15,207 nucleotides of DNA from Deltaproteobacteria bacterium CG07_land_8_20_14_0_80_60_11 (GCA_002779455.1 PEWM01000110.1:3291-18497); one strand, 5' to 3'; counted from the first letter of the stretch, positions 1-7,113 are shown. Translations and numbers: made by a program. Notes: generated by a model not told the origin, from the letters alone.

Positions 1-2
1 GT

Positions 3-557
3 CTAAGCATCGTGTTTGCGGCCATCACCGGCAGGGTTGATGGGTTCACCAAAGCCATGTTTGAAGCCGGCAAAGCCGCAATCGAAGTGTGCCTCTACCT
101 GGTGGGCATTGTTTCTCTCTGGCTGGGGCTTACCAAGATACTGGAAGATTCCGGCTTGATCTACAAACTGTCAAATTTCTTCCGGCCGGCAATTTCGTTT
201 CTTTTCAAAAACATCCCCGAAGGGCACCCGTCAATAACTTCGATCACGCTCAATCTGCTGGCCAATCTTTTCGGCCTGGGCAATGCGGCCACGCCGTTGG
301 GCATCAAGGCCATGGAAGACCTTCAGACTCTCAATACCGAGAAGGACACCATAACTTTCGAGATGATGCTCTTCATTGTCATCAATACCTCAAGCATTCA
401 GCTGATTCCTTTTACGGCTATTGGCTTGCTGGCAAGTTACGGCTCGCGTAACCCGAATGCCATTGTCTTGCCAACCCTCATTTCAACCGTAATTTCTTCG
501 GCCACCGCAGTGGGGATACTTTATCTATTCAAAAAATTCAGCCGGAAAGATAGGTGA
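3..557 (+). CDS. spmA: Spore maturation protein A-like membrane protein (SpmA), 5'-truncated by the window edge
   Basis: This is an integral membrane protein of the SpmA / nucleoside-recognition (Gate) domain family. In spore formers SpmA and SpmB act together in spore-core dehydration. In non-sporulating bacteria the pair is widespread and its transported substrate is unknown. The frame is open to the left edge, and the codons before the GTG at 12 read L-S-I, in register with a first membrane helix (LSIVFAAITGR), so the true start lies outside the window. Visible features are a second hydrophobic helix (EVCLYLVGIVSLWLGLT), the Gate-type segment with LNLLANLFGLGNAATPLG, a helix around IQLIPFTAIGLLASYG, and a C-terminal helix followed by a basic tail (KKFSRKDR). 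The TGA stop at 555-557 is one base before the spmB ATG, which indicates an operon with coupled translation. Confidence 0.9.
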   Translation, partial: LSIVFAAITGRVDGFTKAMFEAGKAAIEVCLYLVGIVSLWLGLTKILEDSGLIYKLSNFFRPAISFLFKNIPEGHPSITSITLNLLANLFGLGNAATPLGIKAMEDLQTLNTEKDTITFEMMLFIVINTSSIQLIPFTAIGLLASYGSRNPNAIVLPTLISTVISSATAVGILYLFKKFSRKDR

Positions 558-558
558 C

Positions 559-1086
559 ATGGATACCATCAGTTTTGTATTCCAGGGTTTAATCCCGGTT
601 TTCGTTTTTTTTACGGTCATTTATGGATTTGCCAAAGGAGTGCCCGTCTATGATTCGTTTGTCTCGGGCGCCAAGGATGGCATCGGCATCATCATCGGGA
701 TTTTTCCCTACGTCCTGGCAATATTTATCGCGGTCAAAACCTTCGAAGCGTCGGGAGCGCACGACTTTATCAGACAAATGTTCTCCATCGTGGCGGCTCC
801 ACTCCACATACCGCCAGAAGTTTTTTCGGTGGCGATAGTAAAACCGTTCTCCAACGCGGCTTCCCTCGGTTTTTTCACGGAGATTCTTAAATCTTCCGGC
901 CCCGACTCCCTGGCCAGCATGATGGCGGCGGTTATCATGGGAAGCGCGGAAACAACTTTTTACGTCCTGGCGGTTTACTTAGGCGCAGTGGGCATCAAGA
1001 AAACCAAATATCTGGTCCCCGTGTGCCTGGCCGCGGATATGACGGGCATCGTCATCGCCATCATCCTGGTAAAATTACTCTATTGA
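559..1086 (+). CDS. spmB: Spore maturation protein B-like membrane protein (SpmB)
   Basis: This 175-aa multi-spanning membrane protein is the usual partner of SpmA; both are nucleoside-recognition (Gate) domain proteins. The length is normal for SpmB. Hydrophobic helices lie near residues 5-25, 40-60, 120-145 and 152-173. The Gate-like core includes VKPFSNAASLGFFTEI and the conserved-looking MGSAETTFYVLAVYLGAVG with its S-A-E-T-T-F stretch. The ATG at 559 starts one base after the spmA TGA, and its Shine-Dalgarno-like AGGTGA (552-557) overlaps the end of spmA, so translation is probably coupled. The biochemical role outside spore formers is not known; nothing nearby suggests sporulation. The strand is opposite to all other genes in the window. 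Confidence 0.9.
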   Translation: MDTISFVFQGLIPVFVFFTVIYGFAKGVPVYDSFVSGAKDGIGIIIGIFPYVLAIFIAVKTFEASGAHDFIRQMFSIVAAPLHIPPEVFSVAIVKPFSNAASLGFFTEILKSSGPDSLASMMAAVIMGSAETTFYVLAVYLGAVGIKKTKYLVPVCLAADMTGIVIAIILVKLLY

Positions 1087-1105
1087 CCCTGGGGAGACTG
1101 GGATC

Positions 1106-1360
1106 TCAGGTATTCGGAGGTAAGCTTACCCGGCGTGGCAGAAACGGCAGGTCAGCCCAACTGGCGGAACACCCGAAACGATGAAAAGGATGTTCCATTA
1201 GGTAGGCCAACATCACCACGAAGACGTGCCCCCGGGTGCTGGCCTCGGTCTGCTCAGAGGTGGGGCGGATTTCCAGGTGGCCGCTTTTAAAGGTGCGAAA
1301 GGCGCGTACGGAAATGATATAATTTGATCTAGGTTTGATGATTGTCAGCTCAAATCTTGG
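1106..1360 (-). pseudogene. Remnant of a DDE transposase (IS1634/IS4-like), C-terminal fragment
   Basis: This minus-strand frame is open from just after a stop at 1361-1363 to a TGA at 1106-1108 and has no plausible start. Its core (1196-1312) reads SVRAFRTFKSGHLEIRP, then STRGHVFVVMLAYL. This resembles the segment around the last acidic residue of IS1634/IS4-type DDE transposases (typical pattern A-F-R-x-x-K, L-E-x-R-P, R-x-H-x-x-x-x-M-L-A-Y). Downstream of MLAYLMEHP the similarity seems to dissolve, so the fragment is cut or frameshifted there. Only about 40-60 codons of a gene that is normally several hundred codons long remain, and I saw no terminal inverted repeats. It fills most of the gap between spmB and the sigma-factor gene and lies just downstream of the latter. 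Family assignment is from recognition of the motif, not from a search. Confidence 0.6.
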
Positions 1361-1407
1361 TCATTATATTTTGTTGGCTAACCTCTGCCAAGCCTGTCCC
1401 CGCACCC

Positions 1408-1962
1408 TTATAAAAAATCCTGCAGCGCCTTTTTCAGGAACTGCCGGGCCCTTTTCAGCAGGCCGTCCACCGCCTGGGGGCTGAGGCCCATTTCCTCGCC
1501 GATCTCCTGGTAGGAGAGGCCGGCGAAGCGCTTCAGGACCAGGGCCCGGCGCTGGTTTTCGGGGAGGGCGTCCAGCAGCTGCTCCAGCCGGCGGCTCAGT
1601 TCCTGCTCCTCCAGGGCCTGGAGGGGTGTGGCCCCGGGATCGGCCAGGCTGGGAGCGCCCTCCTGGTCCAGGGATTCCTGGGGACGCCGCCGCCTCAGGA
1701 GGTTCAGGCAGTGGTTGGCGGTGATGCGGTGGAGCCAGGCGCTCACGGTCGCCTGGGGTTCGAAGCGGTGGGCGTGCTCGTAGACCTTGATAAAGACTTC
1801 TTGTAAGGCGTCTTCCGCCTCCAGGGGGTCCTTCAGCAAGCGGTAGGCCACCTGGTAGAGACGGCCCTGGTGGCGGCGGATGAGCTCCGCCAGGGCGGCC
1901 TGGTCTCCCCGGGCCACCCGCCGGAGAAGGGCATAATCCAGGTCGGCGGGCTCGGAGGTCAA
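1408..1962 (-). CDS. ECF-type RNA polymerase sigma factor (sigma-70 family)
   Basis: This alternative sigma factor directs RNA polymerase to a specific promoter set. Region 2 runs from DYALLRRVARGDQAALAELIRRHQ through AEDALQEVFIKVYEHAHRF and AWLHRITANHCLNLLRRRR. Region 4 contains LPENQRRALVLKRFAGLSYQEIGEEMGLS and the recognition helix QAVDGLLKRARQFLKKAL. Regions 1.1 and 3 are absent, as in ECF factors. The start chosen is the TTG at 1962, whose TTGA overlaps the TGA of the upstream gene and gives the natural N-terminus (M)TSEPADLDYALL. A TTG at 1998 is also possible and would overlap the upstream gene by 40 bases. No anti-sigma gene follows: the downstream side is a transposase remnant. The linker between regions 2 and 4 is acidic and proline-rich. 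The regulon and signal cannot be deduced. Confidence 0.9.
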   Translation of the reverse strand: MTSEPADLDYALLRRVARGDQAALAELIRRHQGRLYQVAYRLLKDPLEAEDALQEVFIKVYEHAHRFEPQATVSAWLHRITANHCLNLLRRRRPQESLDQEGAPSLADPGATPLQALEEQELSRRLEQLLDALPENQRRALVLKRFAGLSYQEIGEEMGLSPQAVDGLLKRARQFLKKALQDFL

Positions 1963-2324
1963 AACAGGGTGAGATAGATGCCGTCGTCCTTTTTGCAACC
2001 CCGGAGCATTTCCATGTGGCGCAGCGGCGCAAACTCCCGGCGCAGGTCATCTTCGCTCAGGCCCAGGTGGGCGGCGGCCTCGGGAATGGGCACCTCACCT
2101 CTTTCCTTCACCAGGTTATAGAGCTTTTGCTGCATCGGGCTCAAGGCTTGCCCCCCCGGGAGGTCCTTGAGACTCTTGGCCGTGTGCACTGCCCAGGGGT
2201 CGCAGACTACGATGGGGCTCATGGCGTCCAGGTAACAATCCTCGCAGAGCATCTGGCCCAGGTATTCCCGGGCCTCGGCGGGATCATAGGCGCTGCCGCA
2301 CCTGGCGCAAGTCTTATCGGACAT
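1959..2324 (-). CDS. Small zinc-ribbon protein with a possible winged-helix C-terminus, coupled to the ECF sigma factor
   Basis: I do not recognise a named family for this 121-aa protein. The N-terminus carries two CxxC knuckles (C6/C9 in TCARCG and C27/C30 in LCEDCYLDA), as in a treble-clef or zinc-ribbon metal site. The second half (about residues 60-121: LSPMQQKLYNLVKERGEVPIPEAAAHLGLSEDDLRREFAPLRHM) has the helix pattern of a winged helix-turn-helix, with a C-terminal beta hairpin ending GIYLTLF. The start is well supported: ATG at 2324 preceded by AGGAGGG with 8 bases between. The stop codon overlaps the TTG start of the sigma-factor gene, so the two are almost certainly co-translated. 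A role as transcriptional partner or redox/zinc sensor for that sigma factor is only inference. Confidence 0.75.
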   Translation of the reverse strand: MSDKTCARCGSAYDPAEAREYLGQMLCEDCYLDAMSPIVVCDPWAVHTAKSLKDLPGGQALSPMQQKLYNLVKERGEVPIPEAAAHLGLSEDDLRREFAPLRHMEMLRGCKKDDGIYLTLF

Positions 2325-2381
2325 GCTGCGTTCCCTCCTGACTGTTAGAGTACTGCAACCGCGAGGAGTTAATACTATTTC

Positions 2382-2440
2382 GCAATCAATTGGTGGCGCA
2401 GGCTAAAGCCTGCGGCTACCATAAATTGCTTTTTGATTGC
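2382..2440. repeat. Nested palindrome: CGCAGGCT-AA-AGCCTGCG inside GCAATCAA/TTGATTGC arms
   Basis: The perfect 8-bp arms at 2397-2404 and 2407-2414 are separated by 2 bases, within a longer GGTGGC...GCTACC frame (2392-2420). They are enclosed by a second 8-bp inverted repeat, GCAATCAA (2382-2389) and TTGATTGC (2433-2440). The core is a sequence variant of the CACAGG-type palindromes found at 11532 and 13142. It lies upstream of the zinc-ribbon gene. No T-run follows, so it is unlikely to be a simple terminator. Confidence 0.7.
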
Positions 2441-2505
2441 AACTCGGTATAAGGCGCCACCCGCCGAGATTTTCACCTGGCCGGCCGGCGGCCGCCAAAG
2501 TGGCA

Positions 2506-2564
2506 GGGGCGGTGCGTTCACCGCCCCCACGGCCCCTCCCATCCGAAACCTCTCGTGGGAGAGG
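2506..2564. repeat. Two adjacent hairpins in the 2325-2605 intergenic region
   Basis: The perfect 9-bp stem GGGGCGGTG/CACCGCCCC (2506-2514 and 2519-2527, 4-base loop) is followed by the 6-bp stem CCTCTC/GAGAGG (2549-2554 and 2559-2564, 4-base loop). Both lie just downstream of the 134-aa gene on the minus strand. Neither is followed by a clear T-run in that direction, so they may be short dispersed palindromes rather than terminators. No gene was seen in 2325-2605. Confidence 0.6.
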
Positions 2565-2605
2565 GCGGCTTGGGGGGACCGGTCACCAGGATGGCGCTTT
2601 ATTCC

Positions 2606-3010
2606 CTATAATTCGTAGGTCCCTTGCATCTCCAGGACAAATTCGCCGTGCTTGCCGGAAGGCTTGACGACAAAGGTGCCGGAGCCCTTGAGAGAGCTCA
2701 ACTTGCCGATGCCTTTGTAAACCTCCCATTTACCCTTGGTCGCGGGGCCCTTCTTTTCCCCCTGGAAGCGGGAGTAAACCGCGCCGTTCTGGTAGATGGT
2801 GGTGGCATAACCCGTCATCGGGCCGTCGCCTTTGACGCGATCGTGGAAGCCGACGCTGCGGCGGGAGACAAATTCCCCGGCCACCCCGGGGGTGTAATTG
2901 ATAGGCTCACCTTCCATTTCGGTGAGCATCAGGCTGTGCTCCGGGACATCGCCCACCGACAGCATCTCCCGGCGGGTGACGAAAATCTTAAAGCTGGCCT
3001 TGCGCTGCAT
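2606..3010 (-). CDS. Conserved-looking beta-rich protein of unknown function
   Basis: I do not recognise this 134-aa protein with confidence. It has no signal peptide, membrane segment or cysteine motif and is rich in alternating beta-strand-like stretches: ASFKIFVTRREML, GYATTIYQNGAVYSRFQGE, GKWEVYKGIGKLSSLKGSGTFVVK, GEFVLEMQGTYEL. The pattern of a short strand, a G-x-G turn, a strand and a terminal GTYEL resembles small calycin or allene-oxide-cyclase-like barrels; that is inference from pattern only. The start is firm: ATG at 3010 preceded by AAGGAGG with a 7-base spacer. It begins about 70 bp after the gyrB stop with no evident terminator between, so it may be read through from gyrB. Being cytosolic and placed beside replication genes does not by itself indicate its role. 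Confidence 0.7.
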   Translation of the reverse strand: MQRKASFKIFVTRREMLSVGDVPEHSLMLTEMEGEPINYTPGVAGEFVSRRSVGFHDRVKGDGPMTGYATTIYQNGAVYSRFQGEKKGPATKGKWEVYKGIGKLSSLKGSGTFVVKPSGKHGEFVLEMQGTYEL

Positions 3011-3080
3011 GGTGTTTCCTCCTTGAGCAGTGAGGGGTTAGGGATGCAAGCAGAGGTCTCGCTCCTGGTTACCTTAGATA

Positions 3081-5528
3081 TTAGATATCAAGTTCGTTCA
3101 ATTCAAGCACGTTATTCTGAATAAAATCACGCCGGGGCTCCACCTTATCCCCCATGAGGATGGTGAAGATCTCGTCCGCCGCCACCGCGTCTTCGATGTT
3201 GACCTTCAGCAGGGTCCGGGTCTCGGGATCCATGGTGGTCTCCCAGAGCTGTTCCGGGTTCATTTCACCCAGGCCTTTGAAGCGCTGGATATTGATGCCC
3301 TTCTGCCCTTCCTCCAGGATGAGGGCCACCAGTTCGCCCAGGTTGATGAATTCCCAGGTGCGGTCCTTGCCCTCCAGGCGGTGGGGCGGGTTTTTGAAGT
3401 CTGTCAGGCCCTGATCCAGCCGCACCAGGGCTTGAAAATCGCTGCTGCCCATCAGTTCCCAGTCGAGGCGCATCTCGTTTGCATCCCGCGCCGGTTCAGT
3501 GATGATGACGGCCCAGGACTGGTGCTCTTCGTCGGCCGAAAGCATGGCCGTCCACCGGGGAGTGGCATTCAGGGCCGCCACCAGGGTTTTCAGGCGCTCC
3601 TCTTGGCGTAGATCATCTTTGGAGACCACCCCGTGCGAAAGGAGCAGCTGCAAAACTTCCCGGGCCAGGCCTCGCTTGGCGAAGCGTTGGAAATATTCCT
3701 GGTAGGCAATCACCTGTTCCAGGGCCTGGGCCAGGGGGGCGCCTTCCAGGGTCCGCTGGGGACCCAGGCGCAGGCGCTTCTTGTCGCTGCCCCGGGCCAG
3801 AAGGTATTTTTTGAACTCGCCGTCGTCTTTGAGATACGTCTTTTCATTGCCCCGGGTCAGGCGGTACAACGGGGGCTGGGCGATGTAGAGGTAGCCACCC
3901 GAAACCAGCGAGGCCATCTGCCGGTAGAAAAAAGTCAGGAGCAGGGTGCGGATGTGGGCCCCGTCCACGTCCGCGTCCGTCATGATGATGACCTTGTGGT
4001 AGCGCAGGTCATCCATGTTGACCACGTCCTGAGACAGGTCGGAGCCCAGGGAAGAGATCAGGGTGCGGATCTCCGGGTTTTCCAGCATCTTTTCGAACCG
4101 GGCCTTCTCCACGTTGATGATCTTGCCCTTGAGGGGCAGGATGGCCTGGAAGCGCCGGTCCCGGGCCAGCTTGGCGGAGCCGCCGGCGGAGTCGCCCTCT
4201 ACCAGGTAGATCTCCCGCCGGGCCGGGTCCCGTTCCTGGCAGTCGGCCAGCTTGCCCGGCAGGGTCATGTCCCCCAGGGCCCCTTTCTTGCGCACCAGGT
4301 CCCGGGCGCGGCGGGCCGCCTCCCGGGCCCGGGCCGCCTCCAGGAGCTTGGTGAGGATGTTCCTGGCCACCGCCGGGTTTTCACCCAGGAAGGTCAGCAG
4401 ATGCTCATATAAAAGATTTTCCACCAGACCCTTGACCTCGCTGTTGCCCAGCTTGGTCTTGGTCTGGCCCTCGAACTGGGGGTGGGGCAGCATGACGCTG
4501 ATCACCGCGATCAGGCCTTCCCGGACGTCCTCACCCTGGAGGTGGCCGTTCTTGAGATTTTTCGGCAGGTCGCTGGCCCCCATGTACTGATTGATGGCCC
4601 GGGTGAGCCCGGCCTTGAAGCCGGAGAGATGCGAGCCGCCTTCCCGGGTGTTGATGTTGTTGGCAAAGGCAAAAATCTGCTCGTTGTAGGTGTCGTTATA
4701 CTGACAGGCGATCTCCATCTGGATGCCGCCCTTGGCCCCGGATAAATAAATGGGGGTCGGATGGATGGGGGTCTTGTTGCGATTGAGATACTGGACGAAA
4801 GAGACGATACCGCCTTCGTAGTGAAATTCGTTCTTGCGGCCCGAGAGCTCGTCCTCCAGATTGATACGCACCCCGCCGTTGAGGAAGGAGAGCTCCCGGA
4901 GGCGCTGGGCCAGGAGGTCGTAGCTGAAGTTGATCTCGGCGAAAATTTGGGAATCGGGGAAAAAGGTCACCTTGGTGCCCCGGCACTTGGTCTTGCCGGT
5001 GATGGTCAAGGGCGTCACGGTCTTGCCCCGCTCATAGCGCTGGTGATAGACCTTGCCGTCCCGGCGGATTTCTACCTCCAGGTATTCGGACAGGGCATTG
5101 ACCACCGAGACGCCGACGCCGTGGAGGCCGCCGGAGACCTTGTAGGCGCCGGAATCGAACTTACCGCCGGCGTGAAGGCGGGTCATGACCACTTCCACCG
5201 CCGGCAGATTCTCGCCGGGGTGCAGGTCCACGGGAATGCCCCGGCCGTTGTCTTCCACGGTGACGCGGTTGTCCGAATGGACGGTGACCTTGATGTCGTC
5301 GCAATACCCGCCCATGGCCTCGTCGATGGAGTTGTCCACCACTTCATAGACCAGGTGGTGGAGGCCTTCGAGACCGGTGTTGCCGATGTACATGGCCGGC
5401 CGTTCCCGTACGGGCTCCAGGCCTTTGAGGACCTGGATTTTGTCGGCGTCGTATGAAGTTTTTACATCGCCGCCGCCAGAATTTTCACCTCCGGCTTTAG
5501 CTTCGCGCTCGTAATCAGGACCAGCCAA
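3081..5528 (-). CDS. gyrB: DNA gyrase subunit B
   Basis: This is the ATPase subunit of DNA gyrase (GyrA2GyrB2), which introduces negative supercoils. Order of domains: a GHKL ATPase with YEVVDNSIDEA (catalytic Glu 62, Asn 66), VEDNGRGIP (Asp 93) and the lid GGLHGVG (133-139); a transducer domain; Toprim with LVEGDSAGG (near residue 443) and IIMTDADVDGAHI (near 516); and a C-terminal tail ending in QNNVLELNELDI. The 815-aa length includes the Gram-negative-type insertion of roughly 165 residues after Toprim (about 560-730). The start is TTG at 5528: there is no ATG before the ATPase core, and AAGGAG lies 7 bases upstream. The N-terminus has about 20 extra residues (Gly/Glu-rich) compared with E. 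coli GyrB. It follows dnaN after 102 bp containing a TATAAT box and a palindrome. Confidence 0.97.
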   Translation of the reverse strand: MAGPDYEREAKAGGENSGGGDVKTSYDADKIQVLKGLEPVRERPAMYIGNTGLEGLHHLVYEVVDNSIDEAMGGYCDDIKVTVHSDNRVTVEDNGRGIPVDLHPGENLPAVEVVMTRLHAGGKFDSGAYKVSGGLHGVGVSVVNALSEYLEVEIRRDGKVYHQRYERGKTVTPLTITGKTKCRGTKVTFFPDSQIFAEINFSYDLLAQRLRELSFLNGGVRINLEDELSGRKNEFHYEGGIVSFVQYLNRNKTPIHPTPIYLSGAKGGIQMEIACQYNDTYNEQIFAFANNINTREGGSHLSGFKAGLTRAINQYMGASDLPKNLKNGHLQGEDVREGLIAVISVMLPHPQFEGQTKTKLGNSEVKGLVENLLYEHLLTFLGENPAVARNILTKLLEAARAREAARRARDLVRKKGALGDMTLPGKLADCQERDPARREIYLVEGDSAGGSAKLARDRRFQAILPLKGKIINVEKARFEKMLENPEIRTLISSLGSDLSQDVVNMDDLRYHKVIIMTDADVDGAHIRTLLLTFFYRQMASLVSGGYLYIAQPPLYRLTRGNEKTYLKDDGEFKKYLLARGSDKKRLRLGPQRTLEGAPLAQALEQVIAYQEYFQRFAKRGLAREVLQLLLSHGVVSKDDLRQEERLKTLVAALNATPRWTAMLSADEEHQSWAVIITEPARDANEMRLDWELMGSSDFQALVRLDQGLTDFKNPPHRLEGKDRTWEFINLGELVALILEEGQKGINIQRFKGLGEMNPEQLWETTMDPETRTLLKVNIEDAVAADEIFTILMGDKVEPRRDFIQNNVLELNELDI

Positions 5529-5533
5529 ATCGT

Positions 5534-5545
5534 TACTCCTTATTT
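5534..5545 (-). promoter_or_regulatory. gyrB ribosome-binding site deciding a TTG start
   Basis: AAGGAG read on the minus strand lies 7 bases before the TTG at 5528-5526. No in-frame ATG or GTG exists between this site and the conserved ATPase core, so TTG is the only start that fits both the Shine-Dalgarno spacing and the protein. Confidence 0.7.
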
Positions 5546-5552
5546 ATTACTT

Positions 5553-5558
5553 ATTATA
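5553..5558 (-). promoter_or_regulatory. Possible gyrB promoter -10 box (TATAAT)
   Basis: A perfect TATAAT is present on the minus strand 24 bases before the gyrB start codon. No convincing TTGACA-like -35 lies 16-18 bases upstream, where a palindrome (5573-5589) sits instead. It may be an independent gyrB promoter in addition to read-through from dnaN. Confidence 0.35.
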
Positions 5559-5572
5559 GGGCATAAATATGC

Positions 5573-5589
5573 GGTGGGCCGTGCCCGCC
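5573..5589. repeat. Short palindrome GGTGGGC/GCCCGCC between dnaN and gyrB
   Basis: Seven-bp arms (5573-5579 and 5583-5589, one G-T pair) enclose 3 bases and are followed on the plus strand by CTAC. Next to it (5599-5623) are imperfect tandem AACCTAGAACC-type units. The spot is non-coding, between the dnaN stop and the gyrB start. Confidence 0.5.
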
Positions 5590-5630
5590 CTACACGCTCA
5601 AACCTAGAACCTAAAACCCAGAACCCGTCT

Positions 5631-6815
5631 TTACAGGCTCCAGGGCATGATGATGCTGAGGTAGTGGGGGTCCTTCTGGTCCACCAGGCAACAAGGCCGG
5701 TCCTTTTCGTTGACCTGGAGGATCACCATGTCGCTGGTCATGACGTTCAAGGGCTCCAGAAAGTACGGGGCGTTAAAGCCGATCTCCATGGGGAGGGACT
5801 CGGCGTCGCCCTGCTCCATGAACAGACCCACCACTTCCCGGCCCTCCCCTACTTCCGGGTTGTTGAAGGTGACTTCCACGTGATCCGGCATGAGCTTCAG
5901 GATCACCCCTTTAAAGCGTTCGGTGGACAAGAGCGCAATCCGCCGAATGGTGTCGTAGAATTGCCGGCGGTTGATGGCGAAGCGGTAGGCGAAGGTCTCC
6001 GGGATGATCCGGCGGTAGTCGGGAAATTTCTTGTCCGTCAAGAGCCGGGTAAAGATGTACCGGTCGTCTGCCTTCAGCGCCAGGCTCTGCTTGCCCAGGC
6101 CCAGGGAGACTTTTTCTTCCTCGGCCAGGAAGCGGATGACTTCCGCCATGCCCTTCCGGGGGATGAGGATGCCTTTGTCCATCGGGAACTGGCCGGACTC
6201 CGCCAGGGGGCGCTCGATCAGGGTGAGGCGGTGGCCGTCGGTGGAGATCAGTCGCAGCCAATAGTCCACTTCCGGTTCCACCCCTTCCTCCTGGGGTTGG
6301 TCCGGCGCCGGCTCGTGACGTGGAATTCCCACCCGCTCCCAGAAGATGCTGGAGAGGTGGTACTGGAGGTCGTCGACGGAGACGGAAAAGATGGTCTTTT
6401 CGATCATCTCCTTGACCATGTGGCTCTCCACCTCCACCAGTTCCTGGTCGGTGATCTCCGGGACCGGGGGAAACGTGTCCGCCGCCAAGCCGTGGAACTG
6501 GTACCGGGCATCCCCCGCCTGGATCTTTAGCTTGGAATTTTCCGTCCCCTCAAGGTCCAGGGTATCCCCTGGCAGCTCCTTGATCAGGTTATAGAAGTAG
6601 TGGGCCTGGATCGTGAGGGCCCCGTGCTCCTGCACTTCCGCCGGGTAGAAGCCCCGGAAGCTCACCTCCAGGTCGGTGGCGGAAATGACCACCCGGTTTT
6701 CATCGGTCTGCAGGAGAAAATTGGCCAGGATGGGCATGGTGCCCCGGCGGTCCACCACTCCCAGGGTCCGTCCTACTCCCTTTAACAAGGTTTCCCGATC
6801 GATCTTCAGGCGCAT
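5631..6815 (-). CDS. dnaN: DNA polymerase III beta subunit (sliding clamp)
   Basis: This is the ring-shaped dimeric processivity clamp that tethers DNA polymerase III and other enzymes to DNA. The N-terminus MRLKIDRETLLKGVGRTLGVVDRR is typical, followed by TMPILANFLLQ, the ATDLEVS motif (46-52), STDGHRLTL in domain 2 (191-199), and the C-terminal YLSIIMPWSL, the usual YxxxIMPxxL end that lines the partner-binding pocket. The 394 residues exceed the roughly 366 of E. coli. Much of the excess is a Pro/Glu-rich insertion of about 20 residues (165-184, PRHEPAPDQPQEEG region) in domain 2. ATG at 6815 is preceded by AGGAG and AAGGA-type sequence. It is followed by gyrB, an order common near replication origins, but dnaA is not upstream in this window. 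Confidence 0.97.
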   Translation of the reverse strand: MRLKIDRETLLKGVGRTLGVVDRRGTMPILANFLLQTDENRVVISATDLEVSFRGFYPAEVQEHGALTIQAHYFYNLIKELPGDTLDLEGTENSKLKIQAGDARYQFHGLAADTFPPVPEITDQELVEVESHMVKEMIEKTIFSVSVDDLQYHLSSIFWERVGIPRHEPAPDQPQEEGVEPEVDYWLRLISTDGHRLTLIERPLAESGQFPMDKGILIPRKGMAEVIRFLAEEEKVSLGLGKQSLALKADDRYIFTRLLTDKKFPDYRRIIPETFAYRFAINRRQFYDTIRRIALLSTERFKGVILKLMPDHVEVTFNNPEVGEGREVVGLFMEQGDAESLPMEIGFNAPYFLEPLNVMTSDMVILQVNEKDRPCCLVDQKDPHYLSIIMPWSL

Positions 6816-6849
6816 AGTCCTTTTCTCCTAAAAGATTAGAAAATTAATC

Positions 6850-6878
6850 ATTATAATAAGAAGCCGACGATTGGTCGA
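6850..6878 (-). promoter_or_regulatory. Candidate dnaN promoter
   Basis: Read on the minus strand, TATAAT (6855-6850) is preceded after 17 bases by TCGACC (6878-6873), which matches TTGACA at 4 of 6 positions. The -10 box is about 35 bases before the dnaN ATG, in an A+T-rich stretch that contrasts with the surrounding coding DNA. Confidence 0.45.
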
Positions 6879-6912
6879 TAAGTAAGGCAAGTAGTTATTT
6901 TCCTTAATACTT

Positions 6913-6963
6913 TTATCTACAAAGAATCTTTCCTATCTTGCTGCGGTCACCGGGTTATCCTCA
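6913..6963 (+). promoter_or_regulatory. Two DnaA-box-like nonamers upstream of dnaN
   Basis: TTATCTACA (6913-6921) and TTATCCTCA (6955-6963) each differ at one position from the consensus TTATCCACA and lie in the same orientation 33 bp apart. They flank the dnaN promoter region and adjoin an A+T-rich stretch (6830-6935). They could belong to an origin, to DnaA control of dnaN, or be chance; two one-mismatch sites alone do not prove an origin. Confidence 0.3.
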
Positions 6964-7113
6964 ACCGGTTCCGGGCCGGCCCCGGGGCCTTGTCGAAAAG
7001 CGAGTCAGTTGGACATATTTTCTTCAAGGTCCGGTTGAAATCCAAATTTTAGTGCTTATATAAAACAATTCAGGGGTGACCCAACGGGACGCCCCTACTC
7101 ATGGGGTTCTTCC

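Noticed and set aside
1364..2050. Minus-strand frame of 228 codons over the sigma-factor gene
   Set aside because: Pro/Gly/Arg-rich out-of-frame product; the overlapping frame encodes an unmistakable ECF sigma factor.
5599..5623. Possible CRISPR-like or tandem-repeat array (AACCTAGAACC units)
   Set aside because: Only two or three short imperfect units, without spacers; a minor simple repeat.
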